44,397 nucleotides of DNA from an uncultured Saprospiraceae bacterium. GTDB taxonomy: Bacteria > Bacteroidota > Bacteroidia > Chitinophagales > Saprospiraceae. The stretch is from NCBI GenBank assembly GCA_938002665.1, contig CALLAE010000160.1, forward strand, positions 1-44,397, given 5' to 3'. Each line of letters opens with the position of its first letter. The first letter of the stretch is position 1. Below, piece by piece: positions 7,623 to 14,958 of this stretch. Made by a program: the position numbers and the translations under genes. Below the pieces are notes generated by a model. It had not been told where the DNA came from. It ran no database searches and saw nothing but the letters and a program-made list of their open reading frames with translations.

Positions 7623-8921
7623 ATGTGCTTATTACTGCCATTGCTACTAACAACTATCGCCGGCCTACTAGGATGGTTAGCTGGAAATGCTAAGACGATA
7701 GACACTTCATCATATGATAATCAGATCTCTGCTCAGAAGGTTCAGATCACCTCTTTACAGTCTCAATATGATGGAGAGATTGAAAAATATAAAGCTTTAG
7801 ACAAAAAGTATTTTAATACTAAAAAGCTACTAGATGAAAGACCAGCTAGAGAGGTAAAAGAAGTCATAAAAGAAGTGGAAGTTGTCAAGGAAGTAGAGGT
7901 TATCAAAGAAGTACCTGTAGAAGTGGTCAGAGAAGTGGAGATCATAAAAGAAGTACCAGTAGAAGTTGTGAAAGAAGTAGAAGTCATCAAAGAAGTAGAA
8001 GTCATCAGAGAGGTAACTGTAGGAAAAGATGTCCAAGTCATAAAAGAAGTAGAGGTCATCAAAGAAGTTCCTGTAGAAGTAATTAAGGAAGTGGAAGTCA
8101 TCAAAGAAGTGCAGGTAGAGGTCATCAAAGAAGTTCCTGTAGAAATAATTAAGGAAATAGAAGTGATCAAAGAAGTACCTGTAGAGGTTATCAGAGAAGT
8201 ACAGGTGACTAAAGAAATAGCAGTACCTCGAGAGGTAGAAGTAATCAAGGAAATACAAGTTACTAAAGAAATACCAGTAGAAAGACTGGTGGAAAAAGAA
8301 GTGATCAAGGAAGTAGTAAGAGAAGTAGAAGTAGAGGTCATTAAAGAAGTGGAAGTAATAAAAGAAGTAGAAGTCATAAAGGAGGTACCTGTAGAGGTTA
8401 TCAAAGAAGTAGAAAAAATCGTAGAAATAGAAATCGTCAAAGAAGTACCTGTAGAAATCATCAAGGAAGTAGAAGTTATCCAGGAAATAGATATGGATCA
8501 ACTAAAAGCTATGATGGCTGCCACTATGAAGCAGAAAAGAGGTACCGCAAGTGAGACGAGCAGAATAAGAAAGGATGATGAAGCAGTGGAGGTTTCTAGA
8601 GGTCGTGTACAGGCGACACCAGTGGTTCCTACTCCACCACCTGCACCTGCTGCCCCAGTCGCACCTGCTAAGCCAGATGATCTAAAAAAGATAGAAGGCA
8701 TAGGACCAAAGATTTCTGAACTACTAATGAATGGAGGTATCACAACCTACGCTAAAATGGCAGCTAGTACTCCTGAGGAGATAAAAGCTATACTAGAAGC
8801 GGCAGGGCCTAGATACCAAATGCACAACCCTACTACCTGGCCACAACAAGCTAAGCTTGCAGCGGACGGAGACTGGGATGGGCTCAAAGAATTGCAAGAC
8901 AAGCTTAACGGCGGCGTATAA
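7623..8921 (+). CDS. Membrane-anchored V/E/K/I-repeat protein with C-terminal helix-hairpin-helix domain
   Basis: A 432-residue protein of unknown function. Residues 2-21 (CLLLPLLLTTIAGLLGWLAG) form a membrane anchor or uncleaved signal. Residues 30-73 look like a short coiled coil. Residues 75-289 are a low-complexity array built from VEVIKE and VPVEVIKE units (also VPVEIIKE, VQVTKEI). A charged then Pro/Ala-rich linker (about 305-350) leads to residues 351-432, a helix-hairpin-helix domain with DDLKKIEGIGPKISELLMNG and then GPRYQMHNPTTWPQQAKLA. This HhH type is common in Bacteroidota, for example as an appendage on ribosomal protein L21, and resembles DUF4332-like HhH folds that can contact DNA. 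It follows the OmpA-like gene by 50 bp. Whether the C-terminus is cytoplasmic or periplasmic cannot be decided from the sequence. A structural or tethering role is inferred. Confidence 0.75.
   Translation: MCLLLPLLLTTIAGLLGWLAGNAKTIDTSSYDNQISAQKVQITSLQSQYDGEIEKYKALDKKYFNTKKLLDERPAREVKEVIKEVEVVKEVEVIKEVPVEVVREVEIIKEVPVEVVKEVEVIKEVEVIREVTVGKDVQVIKEVEVIKEVPVEVIKEVEVIKEVQVEVIKEVPVEIIKEIEVIKEVPVEVIREVQVTKEIAVPREVEVIKEIQVTKEIPVERLVEKEVIKEVVREVEVEVIKEVEVIKEVEVIKEVPVEVIKEVEKIVEIEIVKEVPVEIIKEVEVIQEIDMDQLKAMMAATMKQKRGTASETSRIRKDDEAVEVSRGRVQATPVVPTPPPAPAAPVAPAKPDDLKKIEGIGPKISELLMNGGITTYAKMAASTPEEIKAILEAAGPRYQMHNPTTWPQQAKLAADGDWDGLKELQDKLNGGV
7845..8489 (+). repeat. In-frame coding repeat encoding VEVIKE/VPVEVIKE units
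   Basis: About 645 bp inside the preceding gene are built of 18- and 24-bp in-frame units (for example GAAGTAGAAGTCATCAAA). Codon usage varies between units (GTC, GTA, GTT and GTG for Val; ATC, ATA and ATT for Ile), so the array is not a fresh expansion and the protein pattern appears to be maintained. Because the codons rarely spell stops in reverse, long antisense frames stay open across it; these are not genes. Confidence 0.85.
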
Positions 8922-8968
8922 AGATGAAAAGGTGTAAGACTGAGTAGAAAGCTACTTAGTTCTTTAAC

Positions 8969-9000
8969 AAAAGACCGTCCTATTGGATGGTCTTTTTTTT
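8969..9000 (+). terminator. Intrinsic terminator after the OmpA-like/HhH unit
   Basis: AAAGACCGTCC and GGATGGTCTTT form a stem with one mismatch around TATT, followed by a T-run to 9000. It lies about 48 bp after the stop codon at 8921 and would end a transcript covering both upstream genes. The rest of the 270-bp gap to 9191 shows no gene. Confidence 0.85.
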
Positions 9001-9191
9001 ATCATACTACCTCTTTTTAGGACTTGATTGTTTAGCCTAGGCTCAGAAAATATTAACATCAGTTTCTACTTTCATATTTTAGAAAGTTATCTTCTCCTAT
9101 GAGATAGAAGTTCTAAAAGTAAAAGCAAGCTTACTATTACTCACTAACTAAAGTTGCAAAAACTGTACTTTTAGAGCAAAGTATCCAACGC

Positions 9192-10793
9192 ATGCGCACC
9201 TTACTACTTATCACCTTACTCTGCTATACTCAGCTCTGCTTTACTCAGATAGAATCCGCCCCCATCATTAATGAAGGTGAAGGCCCTTACCCTCAGCTCA
9301 TCATCCGCGGCGCTACCCTCATCAATAGTACCGGCGCTCCTCCCATAGGCCCAGTAGATATAGTTATAAAAAATGACCAAATCACCAAAGTAAAAACCGT
9401 AGGCTATCCAGGCGTTGCGATTGATTCTTCCAGACGACCCCAGCTCATGGCAGGAGGCCACGAAATAGATGCCTATGGAAAATATGTTCTACCAGGCTTA
9501 GTAGACATGCATGGTCATATAGGTGGCAAGTCCCAAGGCACTACTGCGGAATACGTCTTCAAACTATGGCTGGCCCATGGTATCACCACTATCAGAGAAC
9601 CCTCCTGCGGCAATGGCCTAGACTGGACGCTAGAACACAAAAAACTGAGCGCACAAAATAAAATTACAGCACCCCGCATCCAGGCCTACACCGTCTTCGG
9701 TCAAGGCAGTAAGGAACCTATTGCCACACCAGAAGCTGCGCGCAACTGGGTAAAGCAAAACGCAACCAAAGGCGCAGATGGCATAAAGTTTTTTGGTTTG
9801 GCACCTAAGATTTTTGATGCGGCCCTAAGAGAGAACAAGCGACTAGGGCTGCGCTCTGCCTGCCATCATGCACAGCTAGATGTCGCACGATGGAATGTCC
9901 TGCATTCTGCAGAAGCAGGGCTCACTACTATGGAGCACTGGTATGGCCTCCCCGAGGCTTTGTTTGTGGATAAGACCATACAGGATTATCCGCTTGATTA
10001 TAATTACCAGAACGAGCAACACAGATTTGAGGAAGCGGGTAGGCTGTGGAAGCAAGCGGCAGCACCTTTTTCTGACCACTGGAATACGGTGATGGACTCC
10101 TTACTTAAGTTAGACTTTACTATTGATCCCACATTTAATATTTATGAAGCTAGTCGTGACTTGCACAGAGCAAGGAGAGAAGAATGGCATGAAATATATA
10201 CGATACCTGACCTCTGGCGATTCTTCTTACCTAGCAAAATTTCTCATGGCTCATACTGGCACTTCTGGGGAACAGAACAAGAAGTAGATTGGAGAGATAA
10301 TTACCAGCTATGGATGACCTTCGTCAATGAATACAAGAATAGAGGGGGTAGAGTGACGGCAGGTTCTGACTCGGGGTTTATATACAAGTTGTATGGCTTT
10401 GGTTATATCAGAGAACTGGAGTTATTGCGAGAGGCGGGCTTTCATCCGCTAGAAGTGATTAGGTCTGCTACTCTCTATGGCGCGGAGGCCTTGGGTATGG
10501 ATGATGAGATAGGGAGTATAGAAGTGGGCAAGAAAGCGGACCTTATTATCATAGATGAAAATCCCTTGGTCAACTTAAAAGTGCTCTACGGAACGGGTGC
10601 CATAAAACTAACTGAAGACAATGAGATAGTGAGAGTAGGCGGCGTTCTGCATACCATTAAAGATGGTATTATCTATGATGCAAAAAAGCTGTTACAGGAT
10701 GTCAGACGCATAGCAGAAGAGGCGAAGGCGAAGGAAGGCTTTGAAATCAGTCAGCCAGGGATGGATGCATTCTTTGAGCGGATAGGTAAGTAG
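9192..10793 (+). CDS. Secreted metal-dependent amidohydrolase (imidazolonepropionase-like)
   Basis: A 533-residue amidohydrolase-superfamily enzyme with a signal peptide (about residues 1-19, cleaved near CFTQ-IE). The composite-domain start (LIIRGATLINSTG and IVIKNDQITKV) and the end (GSIEVGKKADLIIID) are typical. Metal-site residues are visible: H107 and H109 in GLVDMHGHIGG, K199 in DGIKFFGL as the possible carbamylated lysine, H225 or H226 in SACHHAQ, H249 in TMEHWYG, and D393 in TAGSDSGF. Family members hydrolyse cyclic amides, peptides (Xaa-Pro type) or related bonds; the substrate here is unknown. It stands alone, and its 3' end abuts the parD relic on the opposite strand. Confidence 0.85.
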   Translation: MRTLLLITLLCYTQLCFTQIESAPIINEGEGPYPQLIIRGATLINSTGAPPIGPVDIVIKNDQITKVKTVGYPGVAIDSSRRPQLMAGGHEIDAYGKYVLPGLVDMHGHIGGKSQGTTAEYVFKLWLAHGITTIREPSCGNGLDWTLEHKKLSAQNKITAPRIQAYTVFGQGSKEPIATPEAARNWVKQNATKGADGIKFFGLAPKIFDAALRENKRLGLRSACHHAQLDVARWNVLHSAEAGLTTMEHWYGLPEALFVDKTIQDYPLDYNYQNEQHRFEEAGRLWKQAAAPFSDHWNTVMDSLLKLDFTIDPTFNIYEASRDLHRARREEWHEIYTIPDLWRFFLPSKISHGSYWHFWGTEQEVDWRDNYQLWMTFVNEYKNRGGRVTAGSDSGFIYKLYGFGYIRELELLREAGFHPLEVIRSATLYGAEALGMDDEIGSIEVGKKADLIIIDENPLVNLKVLYGTGAIKLTEDNEIVRVGGVLHTIKDGIIYDAKKLLQDVRRIAEEAKAKEGFEISQPGMDAFFERIGK

Positions 10794-10794
10794 T

Positions 10795-10934
10795 AATGAC
10801 ATCCCGCTCATTCTCTAGAAGTCTAAGACCAGATCTAATTATTTCAATGGCTGATGCATAACGACCAGTTTTATTTCGGCTTATATAAACTTGTCGAAAT
10901 GTTCTCCTAAGATAATGGATGTGTTTTTTGCCAT
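10795..10934 (-). pseudogene. parD: Frameshifted, truncated ParD-type antitoxin gene
   Basis: From ATG at 10934-10932 the minus strand reads MAKNTSIILGEHFDKFI, a near-canonical ParD N-terminus, then meets a stop at 10883-10881. In the next frame it continues ISRNKTGRYASAIEIIRSG and then LRLLENERD, matching the ParD body. Removing two bases (one TA) from the TATATA at the break restores a single frame, so a dinucleotide slip explains the damage. After ENERD the likeness ends where the amidohydrolase gene begins, and no parE toxin is present downstream. This is therefore a dead remnant of a type II toxin-antitoxin pair. The call rests on family resemblance and is strong for the ribbon-helix-helix region. 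Confidence 0.8.
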
Positions 10935-10949
10935 AACATCTATTTATTT

Positions 10950-10971
10950 CAAATATACCATAATCTGGTAT
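10950..10971 (-). promoter_or_regulatory. Promoter -7 element and operator-like palindrome of the parD relic
   Basis: On the minus strand TATATTTG (10957-10950) fits the Bacteroidota -7 consensus TAnnTTTG and lies 15 bp before the relic's ATG. It overlaps an inverted repeat ATACCA-N5-TGGTAT (10955-10971), where an autoregulating antitoxin could bind. No good -33 TTTG is visible. Confidence 0.5.
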
Positions 10972-10997
10972 GCATTGAAAGCATGAAGGCTTCCCAC

Positions 10998-11322
10998 TCT
11001 GCCTCTTGTCATAAACAGGATTTTTAAGATGAATAGGATTTGCATGATTACTTCCCACATTGCTTTCGTGGGCTAGATTTCCCTCTTTGGAGAGGGCAAG
11101 GGAGAGGATTATCGACAAGTTCAGCGTAGTTTGGAGCAGAGCAGAGAGCTAAGCCATCTACGTAATAATTTATGTTCAGCGTAGATTGCAGCAAAGCATC
11201 GAGCTGGGCCATCTACGTTGGATGATTAGTTAAGACTCTTTCTTAAGAGCTAGGCAATGTGCTCGGCACCTCTGCCTCTTGTCTGAAACAGGATTTATAA
11301 GATGAATAAGATTTGCATGATT
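10998..11322. repeat. Cluster of short dispersed and direct repeats
   Basis: Three repeat types occur here. A 52-bp sequence containing CAGGATTT, AAGATGAATA and GATTTGCATGATT occurs at 10998-11049 and 11271-11322 (48 of 52 identical). A 45-bp unit starting GTTCAGCGTAG and ending CCATCTACGT occurs at 11119-11163 and 11174-11218, a tandem pair with a 55-bp period. A hairpin CCCTCT-TTGG-AGAGGG sits at 11081-11096. The first and third resemble repeats I associate with other Bacteroidota intergenic regions. The rest of the gap, 11323-11532, has no gene, only a short ATACTGACCGAGGAA motif at 11344-11358 that recurs at 18340. Confidence 0.75.
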
Positions 11323-11532
11323 TATTCTATCACCTCCTTTTTCATACTGACCGAGGAACGAGCGGAAGTATCTTCTGTCTCGTCTATTACTAGCGATCAT
11401 CAATAGCTCAGATTTTCTTTTTATTGGAGCTTTATAAAACCAATGGTTAGGAAGAAAAAAGGTGTTGTTATCATGTTAGATGTCGCCTACCAAAAATAGT
11501 ATTGCTAGAGTAAGAAACTGCAATCCAACAGT

Positions 11533-13101
11533 CTAGTAGCTTATCCCCAAGTTCTCATGCACCTTACCATTAATGATTTCCTTCGCCCTAAATAACAATC
11601 TGTCATCCATGTTTTCCATTTCGTAGAAAGCATTATCGTGCCATAACTGAGAGGCTATCCAGGTCTTAATTTGCTGAATGACATTGTCAGGAAAATTGGC
11701 TGGTATCACTAAAGCAGGTTCTTTAGTTTTTAGATAGGTCCTAAATTCTTTGAGCATAAATGCTTCGCGATATCTATCATCAGAGAAACTCTTTACAGAC
11801 AGATATTGCTTTAGCAGCTCTACTCTGTTACGTTGTACGTAGTCTGTGGTAAAAGTGTATAAGTGCCCAGCATTATTGATCGTATTATAAAAAGTCCAGT
11901 CGCTCTTATCATCGAACTTATAATAGATATCAGGAATGATCCCTCCAGGGCCAGCTAAAAACAAACGGCCACTCATTGTCTTAGATTTTAAGGAGTCGGG
12001 GACATTAAGATGAGAGGTAAGCGAGTTAGACAATAAGGCTTCTTTGTACGGTACCATAAAATCATTATTGTTCAGAGTTGTCCTTTGTAGATGGCGGCCA
12101 GTAGGCGTATAATAACGACCTATGGTAAACCTGATATTAGATCCGTCTCCTAGCTTATAAGATTGCTGGATAAGACCTTTACCATAAGTAGAAACGCCTA
12201 ACACTACTGCCCTATCCCACTCTTGCATGGCTGCTATAAAGATCTCGCTTGCAGAGGCCGTATAGGCATCTTGTAAAATAACAACTTTACCCGTTTCCCA
12301 GATACCACCACCCTTGGAGATATAATCATCTCTTTCTAAGTTGTGTCCACCAGTATAATAAACGGTTTTGCCTTCTGATAGAAAAATATCTGCCATTGCA
12401 AGCGCCTGATCTCTTACACCTCCGCTGTTCCCCCTGAGATCCAGAATAAGTTCTTGCATGCCCAAGGACTGCAGGTACTTCAAAGTCGGGAGAAATTCTT
12501 CCATAGTCTTCAAGGTAAATTTCCCGACCTTGATATATCCGATTCTGTTATCCATCATGTAGCCCGCATTGACACTTAACCAAGGCACTAAAGCTTTCTG
12601 GACAATGACTTTCTGATCGTAGCCAGCTCTCTTAAGACCGAGAGAAAGTTGCTCTACTTCTTTATTATCTATAGCCGTCTGTAGCAATTCCTTCTTAGCC
12701 ACAATAGACTTATCGTCTAACATAACTATCTGATCTCCTCGTAGCAGACCAGCTTTTTCTGCAGGACCTCCTGAGTGCACATAGGTCACTATCGCCGTAT
12801 CACGCAACATAAAATAATTAAAGCCCACAGATTTTCCAGAGTATCCTTTGTCCTGATTCGTTTGTGCTTCGACTTCTTCTTTAGTCTGGTACTTACTGTA
12901 TGCATCGAGTTCTTCCACAACACGGCGTATGGCTACATCCGTCAGCATATCTATGTCCATGGAGTCTACATAGTTGTCTTCTATGTAGTACATGAGCCAG
13001 TCGAGCTTCTGGCCTTTGAGACCAGAGGAGTAATTATCTACTTGAGCGCTGAGAGAATGGCAAGAGAAAAGGACTGCTAATATTATTACTATCTGCTTCA
13101 T
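11533..13101 (-). CDS. S41 family C-terminal processing peptidase (PDZ domain)
   Basis: A 522-residue exported serine peptidase of the Ctp/tricorn-core type. The signal peptide is residues 1-19 (likely cut at SLSA-QV). The PDZ domain spans about 90-168 (VHSGGPAEKAGLLRGDQIVMLDD), and the S41 catalytic domain about 185-345, with LDLRGNSGGVRDQAL, Ser283 in AYTASASEIF and Lys308 in STYGKGLIQQ. The Ser-Lys spacing of 25 matches the E. coli Prc dyad. A C-terminal extension of about 170 residues follows. It would trim C-termini of envelope proteins in the periplasm. A TAnnTTTG element lies upstream. Confidence 0.9.
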   Translation of the reverse strand: MKQIVIILAVLFSCHSLSAQVDNYSSGLKGQKLDWLMYYIEDNYVDSMDIDMLTDVAIRRVVEELDAYSKYQTKEEVEAQTNQDKGYSGKSVGFNYFMLRDTAIVTYVHSGGPAEKAGLLRGDQIVMLDDKSIVAKKELLQTAIDNKEVEQLSLGLKRAGYDQKVIVQKALVPWLSVNAGYMMDNRIGYIKVGKFTLKTMEEFLPTLKYLQSLGMQELILDLRGNSGGVRDQALAMADIFLSEGKTVYYTGGHNLERDDYISKGGGIWETGKVVILQDAYTASASEIFIAAMQEWDRAVVLGVSTYGKGLIQQSYKLGDGSNIRFTIGRYYTPTGRHLQRTTLNNNDFMVPYKEALLSNSLTSHLNVPDSLKSKTMSGRLFLAGPGGIIPDIYYKFDDKSDWTFYNTINNAGHLYTFTTDYVQRNRVELLKQYLSVKSFSDDRYREAFMLKEFRTYLKTKEPALVIPANFPDNVIQQIKTWIASQLWHDNAFYEMENMDDRLLFRAKEIINGKVHENLGISY

Positions 13102-13132
13102 TATCGGTGTTGTTGGCTTAAATTGAGCTGCA

Positions 13133-13140
13133 CAAAGGTA
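13133..13140 (-). promoter_or_regulatory. Bacteroidota -7 promoter element for the S41 peptidase gene
   Basis: On the minus strand TACCTTTG matches TAnnTTTG and lies about 31 bp before the start codon at 13101. A TTG lies further upstream, but its spacing of about 16 bp is shorter than usual for a -33 box. Confidence 0.5.
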
Positions 13141-13288
13141 GACTATAACAAGGACTCAATAGTGACTTTAATATATTCTTAATCTACTACACTTACTAAG
13201 TAAAGAATGCAGCTACCAAAGTACATTTCAGCATTTTTGTCTAACTTAAGGCTAACAAATAATCATATACCATCCTAAAACCTACCTC

Positions 13289-14620
13289 ATGAATATCTTA
13301 CTCCTAGCAGTTATTATCGGTGTAGGTCTGCTGTTATTTCTGATTCTAAAAGTCAAGTTACCAGCCTTCATTTCCCTTCTTATTGCGAGTATTGTAGCTG
13401 GTCTGATCTCAGGACTCAGCGGAGCAGAGGTTATCCTGACTATCAAGAATGGGATGGGTGGCACCTTAGGCTTTGTAGCAACTGTGGTAGGCTTAGGAGC
13501 TCTGTTCGGAGGCATACTAGAATTATCTGGAGGGGCGAAAGCCATCGCGCAGCAATTGCTAAAAAGCTTTGGGACAAAGAACTCGGGGGCAGCACTGGGG
13601 TTAGCTGGTTTTCTTGTCGCCATCCCAGTTTTCTTTGATGTCGCCTTTATCATACTCATTCCAGTGATATATGCCTTACAAAGAAGAACTAAGAAATCTT
13701 TATTACACTATGCCATCCCGCTGCTTGCCGGCCTTGCCATCACTCACTCTTTTATCCCACCTACACCAGGGCCTATTGCCGTCGCAGAAATCTTAGAAGT
13801 CAATCTGGGTTGGGTCATGCTTGCAGGTGTACTAGCAGGCATTCCCACTATGATAATCAGCGGTATAATTTTCGGAAAATATATTGGTCATAAAATATTT
13901 GTTTCTGCTCCACAAGAAGAAGTGACCGAGGATGAGCTGCATACCCTTCCTAGCTTTCTGACTATCTTCTGTATTATATTACTACCCATTCTACTGATTA
14001 TACTGAACACCTTATCCTCAGAAGACTTCCTGCCAGTAGGCGCTGGTGTCAAAGCTGCCTTGGGATTTATTGGCCATCCATTTGTGGCATTGATTATAGC
14101 AAATCTTGTGGCTTGGTTTGTTCTAGGTAAAGGGAGAGGCCATAGCTCAGAAGAACTACTCAAAGTAAGCAGCAAATCTCTTCAGCCCGCGGGCATCATC
14201 ATTTTACTCACAGGAGCGGGCGGCGTATTCAAGCAAGTGCTGGTGGATACAGGCGCAGGGGCAGAAATGGCCAATGCGATGGCTAACTTAGGCATGCCTC
14301 TTATCTTATTTGCTTTCTTAGCAGCTTGTGTGGTACGAGTCATACAAGGTTCAGCGACAGTAGCGATGATCACAGCGGCAGGATTGGTTTACCCGTTTTT
14401 AGAAGCTACTCCTTTAGAAGGTATGCAACTAGCAGCAGTGGTGATTGCGATAGCGTCGGGCGCTTCCATTTTCTCACATGTTAACGATAGTGGTTTTTGG
14501 TTAGTGAAAGAATATTTGGGTATGACAGAAAAGCAAACCTTCAGGTCATGGACAGTAATGACTGGTATATTAGCCTTGACAGGATTTACTTGCTCAGTGC
14601 TCATCTATGGGCTGCTCTAG
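13289..14620 (+). CDS. gntT: Gluconate:H+ symporter, GntP family
   Basis: A 443-residue inner-membrane permease with about 12 hydrophobic segments along its whole length. Family hallmarks include [20 protein letters not shown], the [16 protein letters not shown] region, [34 protein letters not shown], and near the end [15 protein letters not shown] and SHVNDSGFW. GntP carriers import gluconate or related sugar acids with protons. The gene converges on the gluconokinase/6-phosphogluconate dehydrogenase fusion, which supports gluconate as substrate. Its last 27 bp overlap the decayed Crp/Fnr fragment on the other strand. Length is typical and the frame intact. Confidence 0.9.
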   Translation: MNILLLAVIIGVGLLLFLILKVKLPAFISLLIASIVAGLISGLSGAEVILTIKNGMGGTLGFVATVVGLGALFGGILELSGGAKAIAQQLLKSFGTKNSGAALGLAGFLVAIPVFFDVAFIILIPVIYALQRRTKKSLLHYAIPLLAGLAITHSFIPPTPGPIAVAEILEVNLGWVMLAGVLAGIPTMIISGIIFGKYIGHKIFVSAPQEEVTEDELHTLPSFLTIFCIILLPILLIILNTLSSEDFLPVGAGVKAALGFIGHPFVALIIANLVAWFVLGKGRGHSSEELLKVSSKSLQPAGIIILLTGAGGVFKQVLVDTGAGAEMANAMANLGMPLILFAFLAACVVRVIQGSATVAMITAAGLVYPFLEATPLEGMQLAAVVIAIASGASIFSHVNDSGFWLVKEYLGMTEKQTFRSWTVMTGILALTGFTCSVLIYGLL

Positions 14621-14860
14621 GAGGGCCTTGACTGTGACAGCTAACGGGGGAAATTGCTTTTTATTTTTAGCTAGCCTTTTTCTGATATGGCTTAGTGATT
14701 CCGGTTTTACACCTAAGTAGCAGGCAAGTTGATACTGAGGAACACGATCTATAAGGTCTGCCCTACTGTCTGTTTCCAGCAAGGTGAAATAGACAAGAAT
14801 GTTCACTATAAAATGAGCAGAGAGTATGCATAAGGCAGTTGCAAATTCTAGTCTAAAAAT
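14594..14860 (-). pseudogene. Truncated Crp/Fnr-family transcription regulator
   Basis: An open stretch on the minus strand ends [20 protein letters not shown] and then [15 protein letters not shown], the recognition helix of Bacteroidota Crp/Fnr-type regulators (usual form [25 protein letters not shown]-like). Upstream in the same frame [20 protein letters not shown] reads as a decayed effector-domain end, and beyond a stop at 14861-14863 lies a shorter fragment, YEFLSEVKISSA, that could be the original N-terminus. The full protein would need about 190 residues, so most of the cyclic-nucleotide-binding domain is gone. A GTG at 14806 could start a 70-residue product holding only the DNA-binding helices. 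It lies just downstream of the gnd fusion. Confidence 0.7.
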
Positions 14861-14958
14861 CTATCCAAAGGAGGGACACCTAATTATTTTTGATCATGCA
14901 GAGGAGATCTTTACCTCACTCAAAAATTCATAGAGTCTCTTTCACTAAATTCTATGAT

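Noticed and set aside
7763..8501. Two long antisense open frames (over 220 codons each) opposite the repeat gene
   Set aside because: They follow from the codon pattern of the V/E/K/I repeats, which rarely gives stops on the other strand; the products are Ser/Thr- or Tyr/Phe-rich low-complexity chains without any domain or signal.
10747..11118. A 123-codon minus-strand open frame
   Set aside because: Only its middle (GRYASAIEIIRSGLRLLE) is meaningful, as the second frame of the parD relic. Its N-terminal part runs through intergenic repeats and its end overlaps the amidohydrolase gene.
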